Source of the DNA: Planctomycetia bacterium
GTDB lineage: Bacteria > Planctomycetota > Phycisphaerae > UBA1845 > UTPLA1
Assembly: GCA_015200345.1 (NCBI GenBank)
Contig: CP054187.1
Span: forward strand, 62,001-126,000
Direction of reading: 5' to 3'
Length of the DNA: 64,000 nucleotides
Shown here: positions 1 to 8,600 of the stretch, one piece after another
How positions within the stretch are numbered: the stretch's first letter is position 1
Layout of the letters: every line of letters begins with the position of its first letter
Notes under the pieces: model-generated
Told to the model about the DNA's origin: nothing
Database searches by the model: none
The model's input: the letters and a program-made list of their open reading frames with translations, nothing else
Made by a program: the position numbers and the translations under genes

Positions 1-383
1 TCCGCGTATTCACCGTGAGTCAAGCCTCGGAACAGGATTCGCACCAGTACGTCGTCGGGCGTGCGCGCGGGATCGAGCAGATCGGGCGCGATGGCCGGCG
101 CCTGCGCCGCCGTGCAAACCTGTTCGACGACCTTGGCCTTGACGAGCGGCTGCCCGCGAAACAGCTCGAGCAGCAGAGACTCCAGGTACAACACGCGGAT
201 GTCGTGATCGATCATCTCGCCGACGAATTCATCGTGTTCCTCCTGCATGCCGGTGAGGAAGGGGATGTCTTCGAACAGGAAGCGTTTCATGTTCTCATGC
301 GTCAGCCGGTCGATTTCGTCGCCGGGCCGATGGACGAGCACGGTTTCGAGTTTGGCGTATTCGTTGGGGATGTAGAGTTGCAT
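1..383 (-). CDS. arcA: Arginine deiminase, N-terminal part (runs off the window)
   Basis: The visible 127 residues are the N-terminal part of an arginine deiminase, which hydrolyses arginine to citrulline and ammonia in the cytosol, usually as the first step of the ADI energy pathway. The family's opening pattern is clear: LETVLVHRPGDE, then FEDIPFLTGMQEEHDEF, then a helix ending VLYLESLLLEL. The frame is open to the window edge, so the catalytic half (Cys and the His/Glu motifs) is not visible and activity cannot be judged. The ATG is taken because the protein begins MQLYIPNEYAKL, a normal family start; no clear Shine-Dalgarno is seen. It diverges from the dihydropyrimidinase gene, another nitrogen-releasing amidohydrolase, across about 190 bases that must hold both promoters. 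Whether arcB or arcC follow lies outside the window. Confidence 0.88.
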   Translation of the reverse strand, partial: MQLYIPNEYAKLETVLVHRPGDEIDRLTHENMKRFLFEDIPFLTGMQEEHDEFVGEMIDHDIRVLYLESLLLELFRGQPLVKAKVVEQVCTAAQAPAIAPDLLDPARTPDDVLVRILFRGLTHGEYA

Positions 384-573
384 GGGTGATTCGCGTTAAT
401 TGCCTGTCGCTCAACGGAATACGGTTGAATCCGGGGATTGTACGGGCCGATCGCCGAATGCGGAAGCCGCTATCTCGATTTGACGGTGCTTCGATCGGCG
501 GCTTTACCGCGGTCTCGGCAAGCGTCACAATAACGCAGCTTTGGCTGATCCGTTCACCAGAAGGGGATGCCCC

Positions 574-1977
574 ATGCGATTCGACACCATTGTTGCCAAC
601 GGCACCGTCGTCAATGCGAACAAATCCACCAAGGCCGATGTCGGCATCATCGGTGAGACCATCGCCCGCGTCGAGAAGGGCCTCGCGAAAAAGGCCGCCG
701 CCGACGGCACGCGGATCATCGACGCGACCGGCTGCTACGTCATCCCCGGCGGAATCGACGTGCACGTTCACCTCGCGCTGCCGTTCTGCGGCACGACGTC
801 GTCGGATGATTACAACACCGGCACTCGGGCCGCGGCGCGCGGCGGCGTCACGAGCGTGATTGACTTCGCTATTCCATATGCCGGCGAGTCGCTGCAACAG
901 GCAGTCGATAACTGGATGGCCAAGGCCGACGGTAAGGCATGTGTGGATTACACATTCCACGTTGCGTTGACCGACTGGAAGCGGCACCGCGGCGAGATGG
1001 CCGACATGGTGAAAAAGGGCTTCCCGACGTTTAAGCAGTTCATGATCTACGCGCGCGAGGGCTGGCAGGCGGACGACGCGGCGATTTTCGGAGCGCTGGA
1101 GCAGGTGCGCGATCTGAACGGCATGTTGCTGATCCACGCCGAGAGCAGCCGCGTGCTGGATGAATTGATCGAGCGGCATCACAATGAAGAGGAGATGCGC
1201 AAGCTCGGGGCGCAGCTGCACAGCATCACGCGACCGAACTTCATCGAGGCCGAGGCGATTCAGCGCGCGGTGACGTGGGCCGAGGCGACCGGCGGACGGT
1301 TGTACATCGTGCACATGTCGACGGCCGAGGGGACGGACATCATTCGCGCGGCGCACAAGCGAGGATTGAACAACGTGTTCGCCGAGACGTGCGCGCAGTA
1401 CCTGGTGCTGGATGATTCGCTGTTCGAGGGGCCGGACGGACACCTGTACGCCTGCTGCCCGCAGATCAAGAAGAAGCGCGATCAGAAGCGGCTGTGGAAG
1501 GGTCTGGCGAGCGGTACGGTCTGCGTTGTCAGCACGGATACGTGCACGTTCACGCGCGAACAAAAAGCAATGTGGCAGGGCGACTGGACGAAGATTCCGA
1601 TGGGCCTGCCAGGGCTGGAGACGTTATTGCCGATTGTCTATACTCACGGCGTGCTGAAGGGCAAGCTCTCGATGCAGGAATTCGTAGACAAGGTGTGCAC
1701 CAGCCCGGCGAAGATCATGGGTCTGGGCGATCGCAAGGGCGCGATCAAGAAAGGATACGACGCCGATATCGCCATCATCCACCCCAAGCACCGCATCGAA
1801 GTGAAGCCGTCGGAGATGGAGACCAACGCCGATTGGTCGCCTTACGAGGGATGGAAACTGGCGGGCTTCTCGCGGACGACGCTGTCGCGCGGGCGCGTGA
1901 TCGTGGACGATTACAAGTTCTGCGGCCAGAACGGCTGGGGCAAGTGGCTGCGGCGCGAGTCGGCCGGCGTGGTGTAG
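574..1977 (+). CDS. hydA: Dihydropyrimidinase / D-hydantoinase family amidohydrolase
   Basis: This is a cytosolic binuclear metal amidohydrolase of the dihydropyrimidinase/hydantoinase group, which opens cyclic amide rings such as dihydrouracil or 5-substituted hydantoins. At 467 residues it is of normal length. The metal ligands are all present: HVH (His64, His66), the carboxylated lysine Lys154 in PTFKQFM, His188 in IHAES, His246 in VHMST, and Asp321 in STDTC. The chosen ATG follows AGAAGGGG by about ten bases. An upstream in-frame ATG at 541 has no such site and adds eleven unrelated residues. No pyrimidine-degradation partner (dihydropyrimidine dehydrogenase or beta-ureidopropionase) is adjacent, so the natural substrate cannot be fixed from context. 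Allantoinase or phenylhydantoinase activity are alternatives. Confidence 0.9.
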   Translation: MRFDTIVANGTVVNANKSTKADVGIIGETIARVEKGLAKKAAADGTRIIDATGCYVIPGGIDVHVHLALPFCGTTSSDDYNTGTRAAARGGVTSVIDFAIPYAGESLQQAVDNWMAKADGKACVDYTFHVALTDWKRHRGEMADMVKKGFPTFKQFMIYAREGWQADDAAIFGALEQVRDLNGMLLIHAESSRVLDELIERHHNEEEMRKLGAQLHSITRPNFIEAEAIQRAVTWAEATGGRLYIVHMSTAEGTDIIRAAHKRGLNNVFAETCAQYLVLDDSLFEGPDGHLYACCPQIKKKRDQKRLWKGLASGTVCVVSTDTCTFTREQKAMWQGDWTKIPMGLPGLETLLPIVYTHGVLKGKLSMQEFVDKVCTSPAKIMGLGDRKGAIKKGYDADIAIIHPKHRIEVKPSEMETNADWSPYEGWKLAGFSRTTLSRGRVIVDDYKFCGQNGWGKWLRRESAGVV

Positions 1978-2042
1978 CGCCGACAACGATGAATCGTGAA
2001 CGTCCGATCATGCCGAGCGATCGTTGAGATAATTGTGTTCCA

Positions 2043-2338
2043 GCGCGTCAAAGAGCCGCGAGCTTCAGCTCGCGCGGCGCTGCGTACTGCGCGAGCGTTT
2101 CCGCGCGTCAAAGAGCCGCGAGCTTCAGCTCGCGCGGCGCTGCGTACTGCGTGAAGCGTTCACGCGCGATCTGCGCGAGCGTTTCCGCGCGTCAAAGAGC
2201 CGCGAGCTTCAGCTCGCGCGGCGCTGCGTACTGCGCGAAGCGTTCACGCGCGATCGGTGAGCCGCGAGCTTCAGCTCGCGCGGTGCTGCGTACTGCGTGA
2301 AGCGTTCACGCGCGATCGGTGAGCCGCGCGGGCTGAAG
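2043..2338. repeat. Tandem array of palindromic ~60-bp repeats (about 4.5 copies)
   Basis: The core GAGCCGCGAGCTTCAGCTCG followed by CGCGGYGCTGCGTACTGCG starts at 2053, 2113, 2197 and 2259, and a half copy with a different palindrome (GAGCCGCGCGGGCTGAAGCC) starts at 2321. Each core contains the near-palindrome CCGCGAGCTTCAGCTCGCGCGG and would fold into a strong hairpin. Spacer segments (GCGTCAAA; GTGAAGCGTTCACGCGCGAT) are shuffled between copies. The array fills most of the 454-bp gap between the dihydropyrimidinase and rarA. I see no coding sequence in it. The short open frame reading through it is a repeat artefact. Confidence 0.9.
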
Positions 2339-2400
2339 CCCGCGGCTCCTTGGTTTTGCCCGCGGCTCCTTGGTTTTGTCCGCGGCTCCTGGTTTTGCCC
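2339..2400. repeat. Three tandem ~20-bp repeats next to the larger array
   Basis: CCCGCGGCTCCTTGGTTTTG is repeated at 2339 and 2359, and a 19-bp variant follows at 2379; a fourth start (CCCGCGGCTC) runs into the rarA leader. The GGTTTTG tail after a GC-rich block looks terminator-like, but no full stem is seen within one unit. Confidence 0.85.
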
Positions 2401-2431
2401 GCGGCTCATCATGACGTGAAGGCACCAAGTT

Positions 2432-3808
2432 TTGGACCTGTTTTCAAAACAGCGTGATGAAGCCATGCGGCGGGTCAGCCCGCTGGCGGCGCGGATGCGC
2501 CCGCGCACACTCGACGAGTTCGTGGGGCAGCGGCATTTCCTCGGACCGGGCAAGCTGTTGCGGCGATTGCTGGATGCGGACCGGCTGACGAGTGCGATCT
2601 TCTACGGCCCGCCGGGCACGGGCAAGACAACGCTCGCACACCTCATTGCCGAGCACACGAAGGGCGCATTTGAAGCGACCAACGCCGCGTCGATCGGAGT
2701 GAAGGAAATCCGTGAAATCATCGCCCGCGCGAAGGAGCGCGTCCTCGGCGATGGCCGGCGGACGGTGCTGTTTCTTGATGAAATCCACCGCTTCAACAAG
2801 GCGCAGCAGGACGTACTGCTCGGCGACGTCGAAGCGGGCGTGATCATTCTCATCGGCGCGACGACGGAGAATCCGTTTTTCACGGTGAACGCGCCGCTGG
2901 TCTCGCGCAGCCAGGTGTTTCAGTTCGAGCCGCTCTCGAATGAAGACATCGTGGCGCTGCTGCATCGCGCGGCCGCCGATGCCGAGCGCGGCTTGGGTGC
3001 GCTCAAGGTGCAATTATCCCCGGAGGCAGCGTTGTTTCTCGCCGAATCCAGCGATGGCGACGCGCGGCGGGCGCTGGGCGGTCTGGAGGTGGCGGCGTTG
3101 TCGCAGCGTGCCGCCGCGGAAGGCGTCGCGGGCGCGGCAAAAGCGACGGGTGAACCGCTTCTTATCACGCTGGAAATCGCGCAAGACAGCATCCAGCGTA
3201 AGGCGATTGTTTATGACGCCGCGGGCGACCAGCATTACGACGCGGCCAGCGCGCTGATCAAGTCGATGCGAGGCAGCGACCCGGATGCGACGGTCTATTG
3301 GCTGGCCCGCATGCTGGAGGCCGGCGAGGATCCGCGATTCCTCGCCCGGCGAATCGCCATTTGCGCGGCCGAGGACGTGGGTAACGCCGATCCGCTGGCA
3401 CTGGTCGTGGCGAGCGCTGCGGTGCAGGTGACGCTGCTGGTCGGCATGCCGGAGTGCCAGTTGCCGCTGGCGCAGGCGGCGATTTACATTGCCTGCGCTC
3501 CCAAGAGCAACGCCAGCGCGATGGCCATCTGGAACGCGGCGAAGGACGTGCGCGAGGGTCGGACGATTCCCGTGCCGCGGCATCTTCGTGACACCCATTA
3601 CCCCGGATCGAAGCAACTGGGCCACACGGGTTATCAATACGCCCACGATGCGCCGGGTGGCGTCGCGGCGCAAGACTATCTCGGCGTGGATCGGTCGTAC
3701 TACACGCCGACCGATCGCGGTCATGAGCGCGTGATGGGAGAATACCTGGCGAAGTTCAAGGCGCTTCGCGAGGGAAAAGCGAACCCGCCTTCCGGGCAGG
3801 CCAGGTAA
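2432..3808 (+). CDS. rarA: Replication-associated recombination protein A (MgsA/RarA AAA+ ATPase)
   Basis: This is the AAA+ ATPase RarA/MgsA, a cytosolic clamp-loader-like protein that acts at stalled replication forks with RecA and SSB. Motifs are textbook: Walker A GPPGTGKTT (residues 59-67), Walker B VLFLDEIH (112-119) followed by RFNKAQQD, and sensor 1 GATTEN (142-147). The C-terminal tetramerisation part ends with the typical HAPGGVAAQDYL. Length (458 residues) is normal. The start is a TTG: it gives MDLFSKQRDEAM, the usual family N-terminus, and GAAGG lies about nine bases upstream. The next ATG (2465) would delete the conserved MDLF segment. The leader abuts the repeat array, so its promoter probably lies inside or just after the repeats. 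The stop is two bases before the DUF4286 gene, which is probably co-transcribed. Confidence 0.95.
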   Translation: MDLFSKQRDEAMRRVSPLAARMRPRTLDEFVGQRHFLGPGKLLRRLLDADRLTSAIFYGPPGTGKTTLAHLIAEHTKGAFEATNAASIGVKEIREIIARAKERVLGDGRRTVLFLDEIHRFNKAQQDVLLGDVEAGVIILIGATTENPFFTVNAPLVSRSQVFQFEPLSNEDIVALLHRAAADAERGLGALKVQLSPEAALFLAESSDGDARRALGGLEVAALSQRAAAEGVAGAAKATGEPLLITLEIAQDSIQRKAIVYDAAGDQHYDAASALIKSMRGSDPDATVYWLARMLEAGEDPRFLARRIAICAAEDVGNADPLALVVASAAVQVTLLVGMPECQLPLAQAAIYIACAPKSNASAMAIWNAAKDVREGRTIPVPRHLRDTHYPGSKQLGHTGYQYAHDAPGGVAAQDYLGVDRSYYTPTDRGHERVMGEYLAKFKALREGKANPPSGQAR

Positions 3809-3810
3809 CG

Positions 3811-4113
3811 ATGTCTACCTTATGCCTTTATGAAGTCAATGCAACGTGCGCGGACGCCGCGACGGCGGACGCATGGGTGCGATGGATGCGCGACCGGCAC
3901 ATCGCCGACGTGGTGGCTGCGGGGGCGATGTGCGGACGGGTGTTGCGGATTGACGGAATCCCGCATGGGTTCGTCGCGCAGTATGAGTTTGCCTCGCGCG
4001 CGGAGCTGGAGAAGTACCTTTCGCATCACGCGCCGCGGCTGCGCGCCGAGGGGCTGGAGAAGTTCGGCGATCGCGTCCAATGCACACGGCGGGTGTCGGA
4101 ACTGATTGGCTGA
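3811..4113 (+). CDS. DUF4286-like small protein
   Basis: A 100-residue cytosolic protein that looks like the DUF4286 family, small ferredoxin-like alpha/beta proteins of unknown function. The pattern LYEVN at the start, a WVRWMRDRHI helix, GFVAQYEF strand, ALEKYL-like helix (ELEKYLSHHAPRLRAEGLEKFG) and a final strand with RR match that family. There is no signal peptide or membrane segment. It follows rarA by two bases, so it is probably translated from the same message. Its stop is only eight bases from the convergent ABC permease gene, leaving no room for a separate terminator. Function is unknown; a dimeric alpha/beta-barrel ligand-binding role is only a guess from the fold class. Confidence 0.7.
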   Translation: MSTLCLYEVNATCADAATADAWVRWMRDRHIADVVAAGAMCGRVLRIDGIPHGFVAQYEFASRAELEKYLSHHAPRLRAEGLEKFGDRVQCTRRVSELIG

Positions 4114-4121
4114 TGGGCGCG

Positions 4122-5852
4122 TCAGAATTCCTGCGCGCGAAACGCCCGGCTCCCGACGCGCATCGCCAGGCCGCAGGAAGCCAAGCCGAGTGTCACCATA
4201 CCGGCAAACAGCCCGCCGCTCACGAGATCGAGCGATTCCAGGCTGCCGTTTCCGACGAGCCGGACGCAGATGCCGCCCATCATGGCCGCGTTGGCCGCCA
4301 CCAGGGCCACGCTCGCGACGAGGTTGACCGTGCCGCCCAGGCCCGATGCGATGCGGCTGGTGTTTCGCTCCTGATAGCTGGGCATCCGCGCGCCCAGTCC
4401 GATCGCCAGACCGCACAGACCGATGCACGTTGCCGTCACGCCCCCCAGTTGCACGAGCGCCATCGCCGGGGGCAGGTCCAGTGCACGAACAGAAAGCGCC
4501 GACACGACCAGCGCCGCCAGCATCGTAATCGTGACCGCGTACGCCAGTTTGGCGCGAAGCACGCGGGGCCGATCGAACGGGCACAGCCCCAGCAGCCACA
4601 TGTTCTTGCCTTCCATGGAGATCATGGGAAAGACAAAGCGGCTCGTAAAGGTCGAGAGGATGAGCGTGACCGCGCCGAAGCTCAAGAAACAGATCAGCGC
4701 CTGCCACGGAAGGGAGAAGCCGTCCGGCCGCGTCGTCGGGAGATAGAACAGATACAATGCGAGAAGACCGAAGAGAATGACCAGTTGCGACCATTGCAGC
4801 GGATCGCGCAGAAACGCGCGCACGTCTTTCAACACGAGCCAGCGGGACGGCTCCGGCAGATAGAAGAACAGCCCGCGCGTGAGCAACGCCGAGAATCGAC
4901 CGGTGTAGCCGCGCGATCGGCTCAAGCCGCTGTGCGCGTTGGCATACGCGCGAAGCAATCGCGCGCCGACGATTGTCACCGCGGCCCAACTGAAGAACAG
5001 CGCGGTGGCGATCGTAACCGCGAGGTAGAACGAGGCCATGGCGGGCTGGTCGTCGATGGCGAAGCGGATCGTGTTCGTGACCCAGGTGGAGGGGAGCAGG
5101 GCGGCCTTGAGATATTGCAGTTCGCCAAGAAAACGATGCAGCCATTCTTTGGAGTCGAGCGAGGAGATGGCCCAAAGCCGGCCCCACCAGAGAACGACGC
5201 CGATCAGAACCGCACCGCAGGAGTAGATGAGAGTTTGCTTCGCGACGCGCGGCAGGTACATGGCAACGAGCAGGGCGGCAACCAACCCCAGCGCGCCGGG
5301 AATCGGGACGAACCCGAGGAAAGCCAGCAGGAACAGGGCATAAAACCGCGGCGGCAATCCCTGAACCTGTCCGATGGCGATCATCAGGGGGATGCCGAGC
5401 AGGATGAGCGACCAACTGGAGAGAAACAGCGCTTCGAGGTACATGACCGCGACGACGCTTCGCGGCTGCAATGGTGCGGAGAGAAGGAACGCCGGCTCGG
5501 CGCGGGCGAACAGCGCGCCGTAAACAATGACGGCCGTGGAGAACGCGAGCAGCGCGGTCATCGCGAGGAAGAACGCATGAAAGACGTAGGGCATCGCGAT
5601 GACGGCTGGTTGCTCGAAGCGTCGCAGGAACGTGAACACATGCGCGAAGACGGCGTAGAGCAGCAGCCAGATCACGGCGACAAAAAAGATGATCAGCAGC
5701 AGTCGCATCGGCGACTGATCGAGCAGCTGGCGCACGCGGTTGCGCAGCAAGGTCGCCTTGAGGCGAATCAGGATACCGATGCCGACCTGGGCATCGACGA
5801 TCGCGGGTGCATGGCTTCTGGGCAGTTGGGTCATCGCGCGTGGTTGGAACAT
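4122..5852 (-). CDS. ABC exporter permease, 12 membrane segments
   Basis: A 576-residue integral membrane protein with about twelve hydrophobic segments in two halves (roughly residues 50-330 and 370-565), separated by a soluble loop with LPEPSRWLVLKDVRAFLRDP. That loop and the later SMEGKNMWLLGLCPFDR resemble the putative ABC exporter family (ABC-2-like permeases of about 550 residues). It follows the ATPase gene with a one-base TGATG overlap, so the two are translationally coupled and surely form one transporter. The cargo is unknown. The fused double-length permease suggests one permease per two ATPase subunits. It is the last gene of a three-gene operon, ending eight bases from DUF4286 on the other strand. 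Confidence 0.85.
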   Translation of the reverse strand: MFQPRAMTQLPRSHAPAIVDAQVGIGILIRLKATLLRNRVRQLLDQSPMRLLLIIFFVAVIWLLLYAVFAHVFTFLRRFEQPAVIAMPYVFHAFFLAMTALLAFSTAVIVYGALFARAEPAFLLSAPLQPRSVVAVMYLEALFLSSWSLILLGIPLMIAIGQVQGLPPRFYALFLLAFLGFVPIPGALGLVAALLVAMYLPRVAKQTLIYSCGAVLIGVVLWWGRLWAISSLDSKEWLHRFLGELQYLKAALLPSTWVTNTIRFAIDDQPAMASFYLAVTIATALFFSWAAVTIVGARLLRAYANAHSGLSRSRGYTGRFSALLTRGLFFYLPEPSRWLVLKDVRAFLRDPLQWSQLVILFGLLALYLFYLPTTRPDGFSLPWQALICFLSFGAVTLILSTFTSRFVFPMISMEGKNMWLLGLCPFDRPRVLRAKLAYAVTITMLAALVVSALSVRALDLPPAMALVQLGGVTATCIGLCGLAIGLGARMPSYQERNTSRIASGLGGTVNLVASVALVAANAAMMGGICVRLVGNGSLESLDLVSGGLFAGMVTLGLASCGLAMRVGSRAFRAQEF

Positions 5853-6646
5853 CAGGTTCTTGGGACGACATCCGCCTCGGTCATCTCCTGGGGCTCATCG
5901 GGGCGGGTCAGTTCCAGGAAAATATCTTCAAGCCGATGCTCGCGCTCGGCTCGAGCGCGCAGCTCCGCCAGCGTGCCGCAGGCGACGATCCGTCCGTGAT
6001 GAATAATCGCGATGCGGTCGGCGATGGCCTCGGCCACGTCGAGCGTGTGCGTGGACATCAGCACCGTGCGGCCGGCGTCGGCGCGCTCGCGGAACAGCTC
6101 CTTGACGGTGCGGACGGAGCGCGGGTCCAGCCCGACCATCGGCTCATCGACGACCAGCACGGTCGGGTCGTGCAAGAGCGCGCCGGCCAGCGCCACCCGC
6201 TGCTTCATGCCGTGGGAAAATCCTTCCGCGAGATGATCGGCGAAACCAATGATCTGAAGCCGCCGCATCAGTTGTGCGGATCGCTGCGTGATCGTCGCAT
6301 CGTCCAATGCGTACATCCGCCCGACGAAGGACAAAAACTCCCGCGCGGTCAGCTTTTCATAGAGAAACGGCTGATCCGGCACATAGGCCAGCATCGCCTT
6401 GGCTGCCTGCGGTTCGCGCGCAATCGAGCGGCCGCATACGGCGATCTCGCCTTCGTCGGGCGTCAGCAGGCCGCAGAGCATTTTCATGGTGGTGGTTTTG
6501 CCGGCCCCGTTGGGACCGAGGAACGCGAGGACCTCGCCGGCCGAGGCCTGAAGGCTGACACGATCGACGGCGCGCAGGCGTCCGTAGCACTTGGTCACAT
6601 CGCGGATATCGATAGTGATCGAGCGAGGTTCGTTCATGAGCTTCAT
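5852..6646 (-). CDS. ABC transporter ATP-binding protein
   Basis: The ATPase subunit of the exporter, 264 residues, cytosolic face of the membrane. Walker A is GPNGAGKTT (residues 44-52), the Q-loop region reads AYVPDQPFLYEKLTAREFL, the signature is FSHGMKQRVALAGALLHDP (with SHGMK in place of the usual SGGxx, common in ABC-2-type exporters), Walker B is VLVVDEPMVGLD, and the switch histidine lies in LMSTHTL. It overlaps the upstream gene by four bases and the permease by one, so all three genes form one coupled operon. The C-terminal acidic tail (EEP-like, rich in E and D) is typical of drug or bacteriocin exporters of the CcmA group. The substrate cannot be named. Confidence 0.95.
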   Translation of the reverse strand: MKLMNEPRSITIDIRDVTKCYGRLRAVDRVSLQASAGEVLAFLGPNGAGKTTTMKMLCGLLTPDEGEIAVCGRSIAREPQAAKAMLAYVPDQPFLYEKLTAREFLSFVGRMYALDDATITQRSAQLMRRLQIIGFADHLAEGFSHGMKQRVALAGALLHDPTVLVVDEPMVGLDPRSVRTVKELFRERADAGRTVLMSTHTLDVAEAIADRIAIIHHGRIVACGTLAELRARAEREHRLEDIFLELTRPDEPQEMTEADVVPRT

Positions 6647-7581
6647 CGACCCTCACGCCGGCGCGAACGATCGCGCGATTCCTTACGGGGCGTCGATATG
6701 CGCGTCAAGGTCATGGCTGCTCTGCGCGCGGCAGCGTCGTACGGTTCATCGAGCAGAATCCATTTGCCCAGAAACGGCAGCGTGACTTCCTGGCGAAGGA
6801 TGCGGCCTTCGTCATCGGCCCAGGCGATTGCGCCGCGCGTTTCGATTCGATAACACTCCAGCTCCACACCATTGATCGACTGCTGCTCCCGCCGCGTGAC
6901 GCGCGCCAGCTCGGTTTGAAACTCCATCGCCTCGCCTTTCAGCAGGGCGAGCGGATCAAGCAATCGCAGCCGCCAGCTTTGGCCGACGTGCAGCTTGCCC
7001 ATGTGCGTGAAGGGGCGGAGCGTTTCACTCAACACGCTCGAGGTGCGCCCGTCGAACGGCATGGTCATCGTCGAATCGCCCAGGCGAACCGTGCAGGCGA
7101 AATCGGAGCCGAATCGCTCGGCCGAGACTCGAACAGGCATCGGCCCGCCCATGAGATTGAGCTTGAAGTCATCGAGCGTGTTGTCGCCGCTGAAGATCAC
7201 GACGGTCTCAAGCAGGAGGGGTCCGGAAAAGGGCGCGAGACCCGTCACCTTGCCGATGTCGAGTTGGGAGAGGCTGTAAACGGTGGTGACGTCGGCCGTC
7301 GGCGTGGCGTTGACCCAGGTGGTGCCGACGCGGTCGCCGCGTTCGTTGAAGATGCCGGTTTGGAAGTCGCCGGCGCGCAGGGCACGGCCGGGAGAATCTT
7401 CGGCGAGCCAGTAGGGCAGCACGTCACGGTGGACGAGCGCCGCCATGGCGAGGGTCCAGGTGATGCCGAGCAATAGCCCGATGGTTCGATTCGCGGAAAT
7501 GGCCAGCCCTCGCGGTGGTTGAGCTTCGGCTCGAATGCGGTTCGACGCGCCACGGTGTGGCCCTCGGATTCTATGGAGCAT
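6643..7581 (-). CDS. Membrane-anchored protein of unknown function, first gene of ABC exporter operon
   Basis: A 312-residue protein with one hydrophobic segment near the N-terminus (around residues 33-52: IGLLLGITWTLAMAALV), then a beta-rich exported domain. No family is recognised. The exported part has repeated short beta-strand patterns (LRPFTHMGKLHVGQSWRLRLLDPL; GVELECYRIETRG) reminiscent of proteins that bind or process lipids or glycans, but that is impression only. The C-terminus is a positively charged tail rich in Arg. Four-base overlap with the ATPase gene makes it an accessory factor of the exporter by context. The ATG lacks a clear ribosome site, so the true start may differ by some codons. 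It diverges from the next gene across about 145 bases. Confidence 0.65.
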   Translation of the reverse strand: MLHRIRGPHRGASNRIRAEAQPPRGLAISANRTIGLLLGITWTLAMAALVHRDVLPYWLAEDSPGRALRAGDFQTGIFNERGDRVGTTWVNATPTADVTTVYSLSQLDIGKVTGLAPFSGPLLLETVVIFSGDNTLDDFKLNLMGGPMPVRVSAERFGSDFACTVRLGDSTMTMPFDGRTSSVLSETLRPFTHMGKLHVGQSWRLRLLDPLALLKGEAMEFQTELARVTRREQQSINGVELECYRIETRGAIAWADDEGRILRQEVTLPFLGKWILLDEPYDAAARRAAMTLTRISTPRKESRDRSRRREGR

Positions 7582-7725
7582 GGGGCGAGGGGGTCAATTC
7601 GCGCCACGCCGCATGGCACCGTTCGATTGATTGGCCACGGGCCTGCCGGGTGGCCGGTCGGCTCGCATCGATCGCGTGTCGCGGTGACAATTCGTGACCA
7701 ACGGTCCTGGGAGGCTTGCAACGGG

Positions 7726-8442
7726 ATGATTGGGATGTTGCCGAAATGGTTCGCGCGGCGAGCCTGGCGCCGCTACGCGGCGCTGACCTTGCTCGCGACG
7801 CTGGGCGTTTTCGCGGCCGGCGCCTTCGCGCTGCTGCGCACGCCGACCTGGTATGCGCCACCTGCCATTGCGACGGACCAGCGTCAGCGCGTGCGGAACA
7901 GCCTCGTCGAGGCCGAGCAGCGATTCACCGAAAGCCTTCGCATGAATCAGCCATTTGTCTATCATCTGTATGCCGAAGATGTCAATCGCTGGATCGCCAT
8001 GCGGCGCGAGATCTACCCGCTGCTGGACAGCCTGACGCCGCCCGAGCTGGGGGAGCCGTTCGTGGTGTTCGATGATGGGGAGATCACGGTCGCCGGGCGC
8101 TACCAGCTCGGCGGCGTCCGCGTCATCGTGTCGCTGGATTTCTCGGTTGGATTTCATGACGGCGCGATCGAGCTTCGCGCGTTGGCCACCCGGTGCGGTT
8201 CGGCGCGCGTCCCGCTCGACGTGAGCCGCCTTGGAATGGAACGCGCCGTGAACTATCCCGAAGGCAAGCTGTGGCCAGGCAGTCCGCGGATCAGCGGTGA
8301 CCTTGTCAGCGGGCTACGCGTCGACGACGAGGGCTGGTGGAAGAACGGCGGCATGGCGTACCGCGTCACCGATCTGATGGTTGAGCCGGGGCGGATCAGC
8401 CTCACGGTGCAGCCACTGGGCCGGCGGCCTTCTCCTCGCTAA
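7726..8442 (+). CDS. Membrane-anchored exported protein of unknown function
   Basis: A 238-residue protein with one N-terminal membrane anchor (about residues 16-38, YAALTLLATLGVFAAGAFAL) and an exported beta-rich domain. No family is recognised. GGGAGG lies eleven bases before the chosen ATG. The frame stays open upstream, but the extra 69 codons have no supporting start signal and translate a low-quality Arg/Pro-rich stretch. A helix with FTESLRMNQPFVYHLYAEDVNRWIAMRREIYP followed by strands (GEPFVVFDDGEITVAGRYQLGGVRVIVSLDFSV) looks like a ligand- or lipid-binding module similar in layout to LMP- or YpmS-type proteins. It is divergently placed from the ABC exporter operon. Confidence 0.65.
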   Translation: MIGMLPKWFARRAWRRYAALTLLATLGVFAAGAFALLRTPTWYAPPAIATDQRQRVRNSLVEAEQRFTESLRMNQPFVYHLYAEDVNRWIAMRREIYPLLDSLTPPELGEPFVVFDDGEITVAGRYQLGGVRVIVSLDFSVGFHDGAIELRALATRCGSARVPLDVSRLGMERAVNYPEGKLWPGSPRISGDLVSGLRVDDEGWWKNGGMAYRVTDLMVEPGRISLTVQPLGRRPSPR

Positions 8443-8462
8443 CCGTCGCCGCAATGACATTC

Positions 8463-8593
8463 CAAGCTGTTTCAAAACCCCCTCTCCCTTTCAGGGAGAG
8501 GGTCGGGGTGAGGGTGAATCATTTCATTTGAACCACTTTTCCCCCTCATCCAATCTCTCCCCCAAGGGGGAGAGGAGTTTTGAAACCAGTTCT
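8463..8593. repeat. MITE-like dispersed repeat, copy 1
   Basis: About 131 bp, repeated with some 85-90% identity at 16166-16293. It is bounded by imperfect inverted ends (CTGTTTCAAAA on the left, TTTTGAAACCAG on the right) and contains two internal palindromes, CTCTCCCTTTCAGGGAGAG and CTCTCCCCCAAGGGGGAGAG. It carries no reading frame. It sits between the 3' ends of convergent genes. A non-autonomous mobile element or REP-like hairpin element are both possible. Confidence 0.85.
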
Positions 8594-8600
8594 CACCTGT

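Noticed and set aside
2043..2400. CRISPR array
   Set aside because: Repeats are not uniform in spacing, the spacers are themselves repeated, and no cas gene is in the window.
3820..5999. Very long open frames on both strands over the ABC permease (about 640-680 codons)
   Set aside because: They are antisense or shifted shadows in GC-rich DNA: Arg/His/Gln-rich, no domain, and the permease frame shows regular membrane helices and gene coupling.
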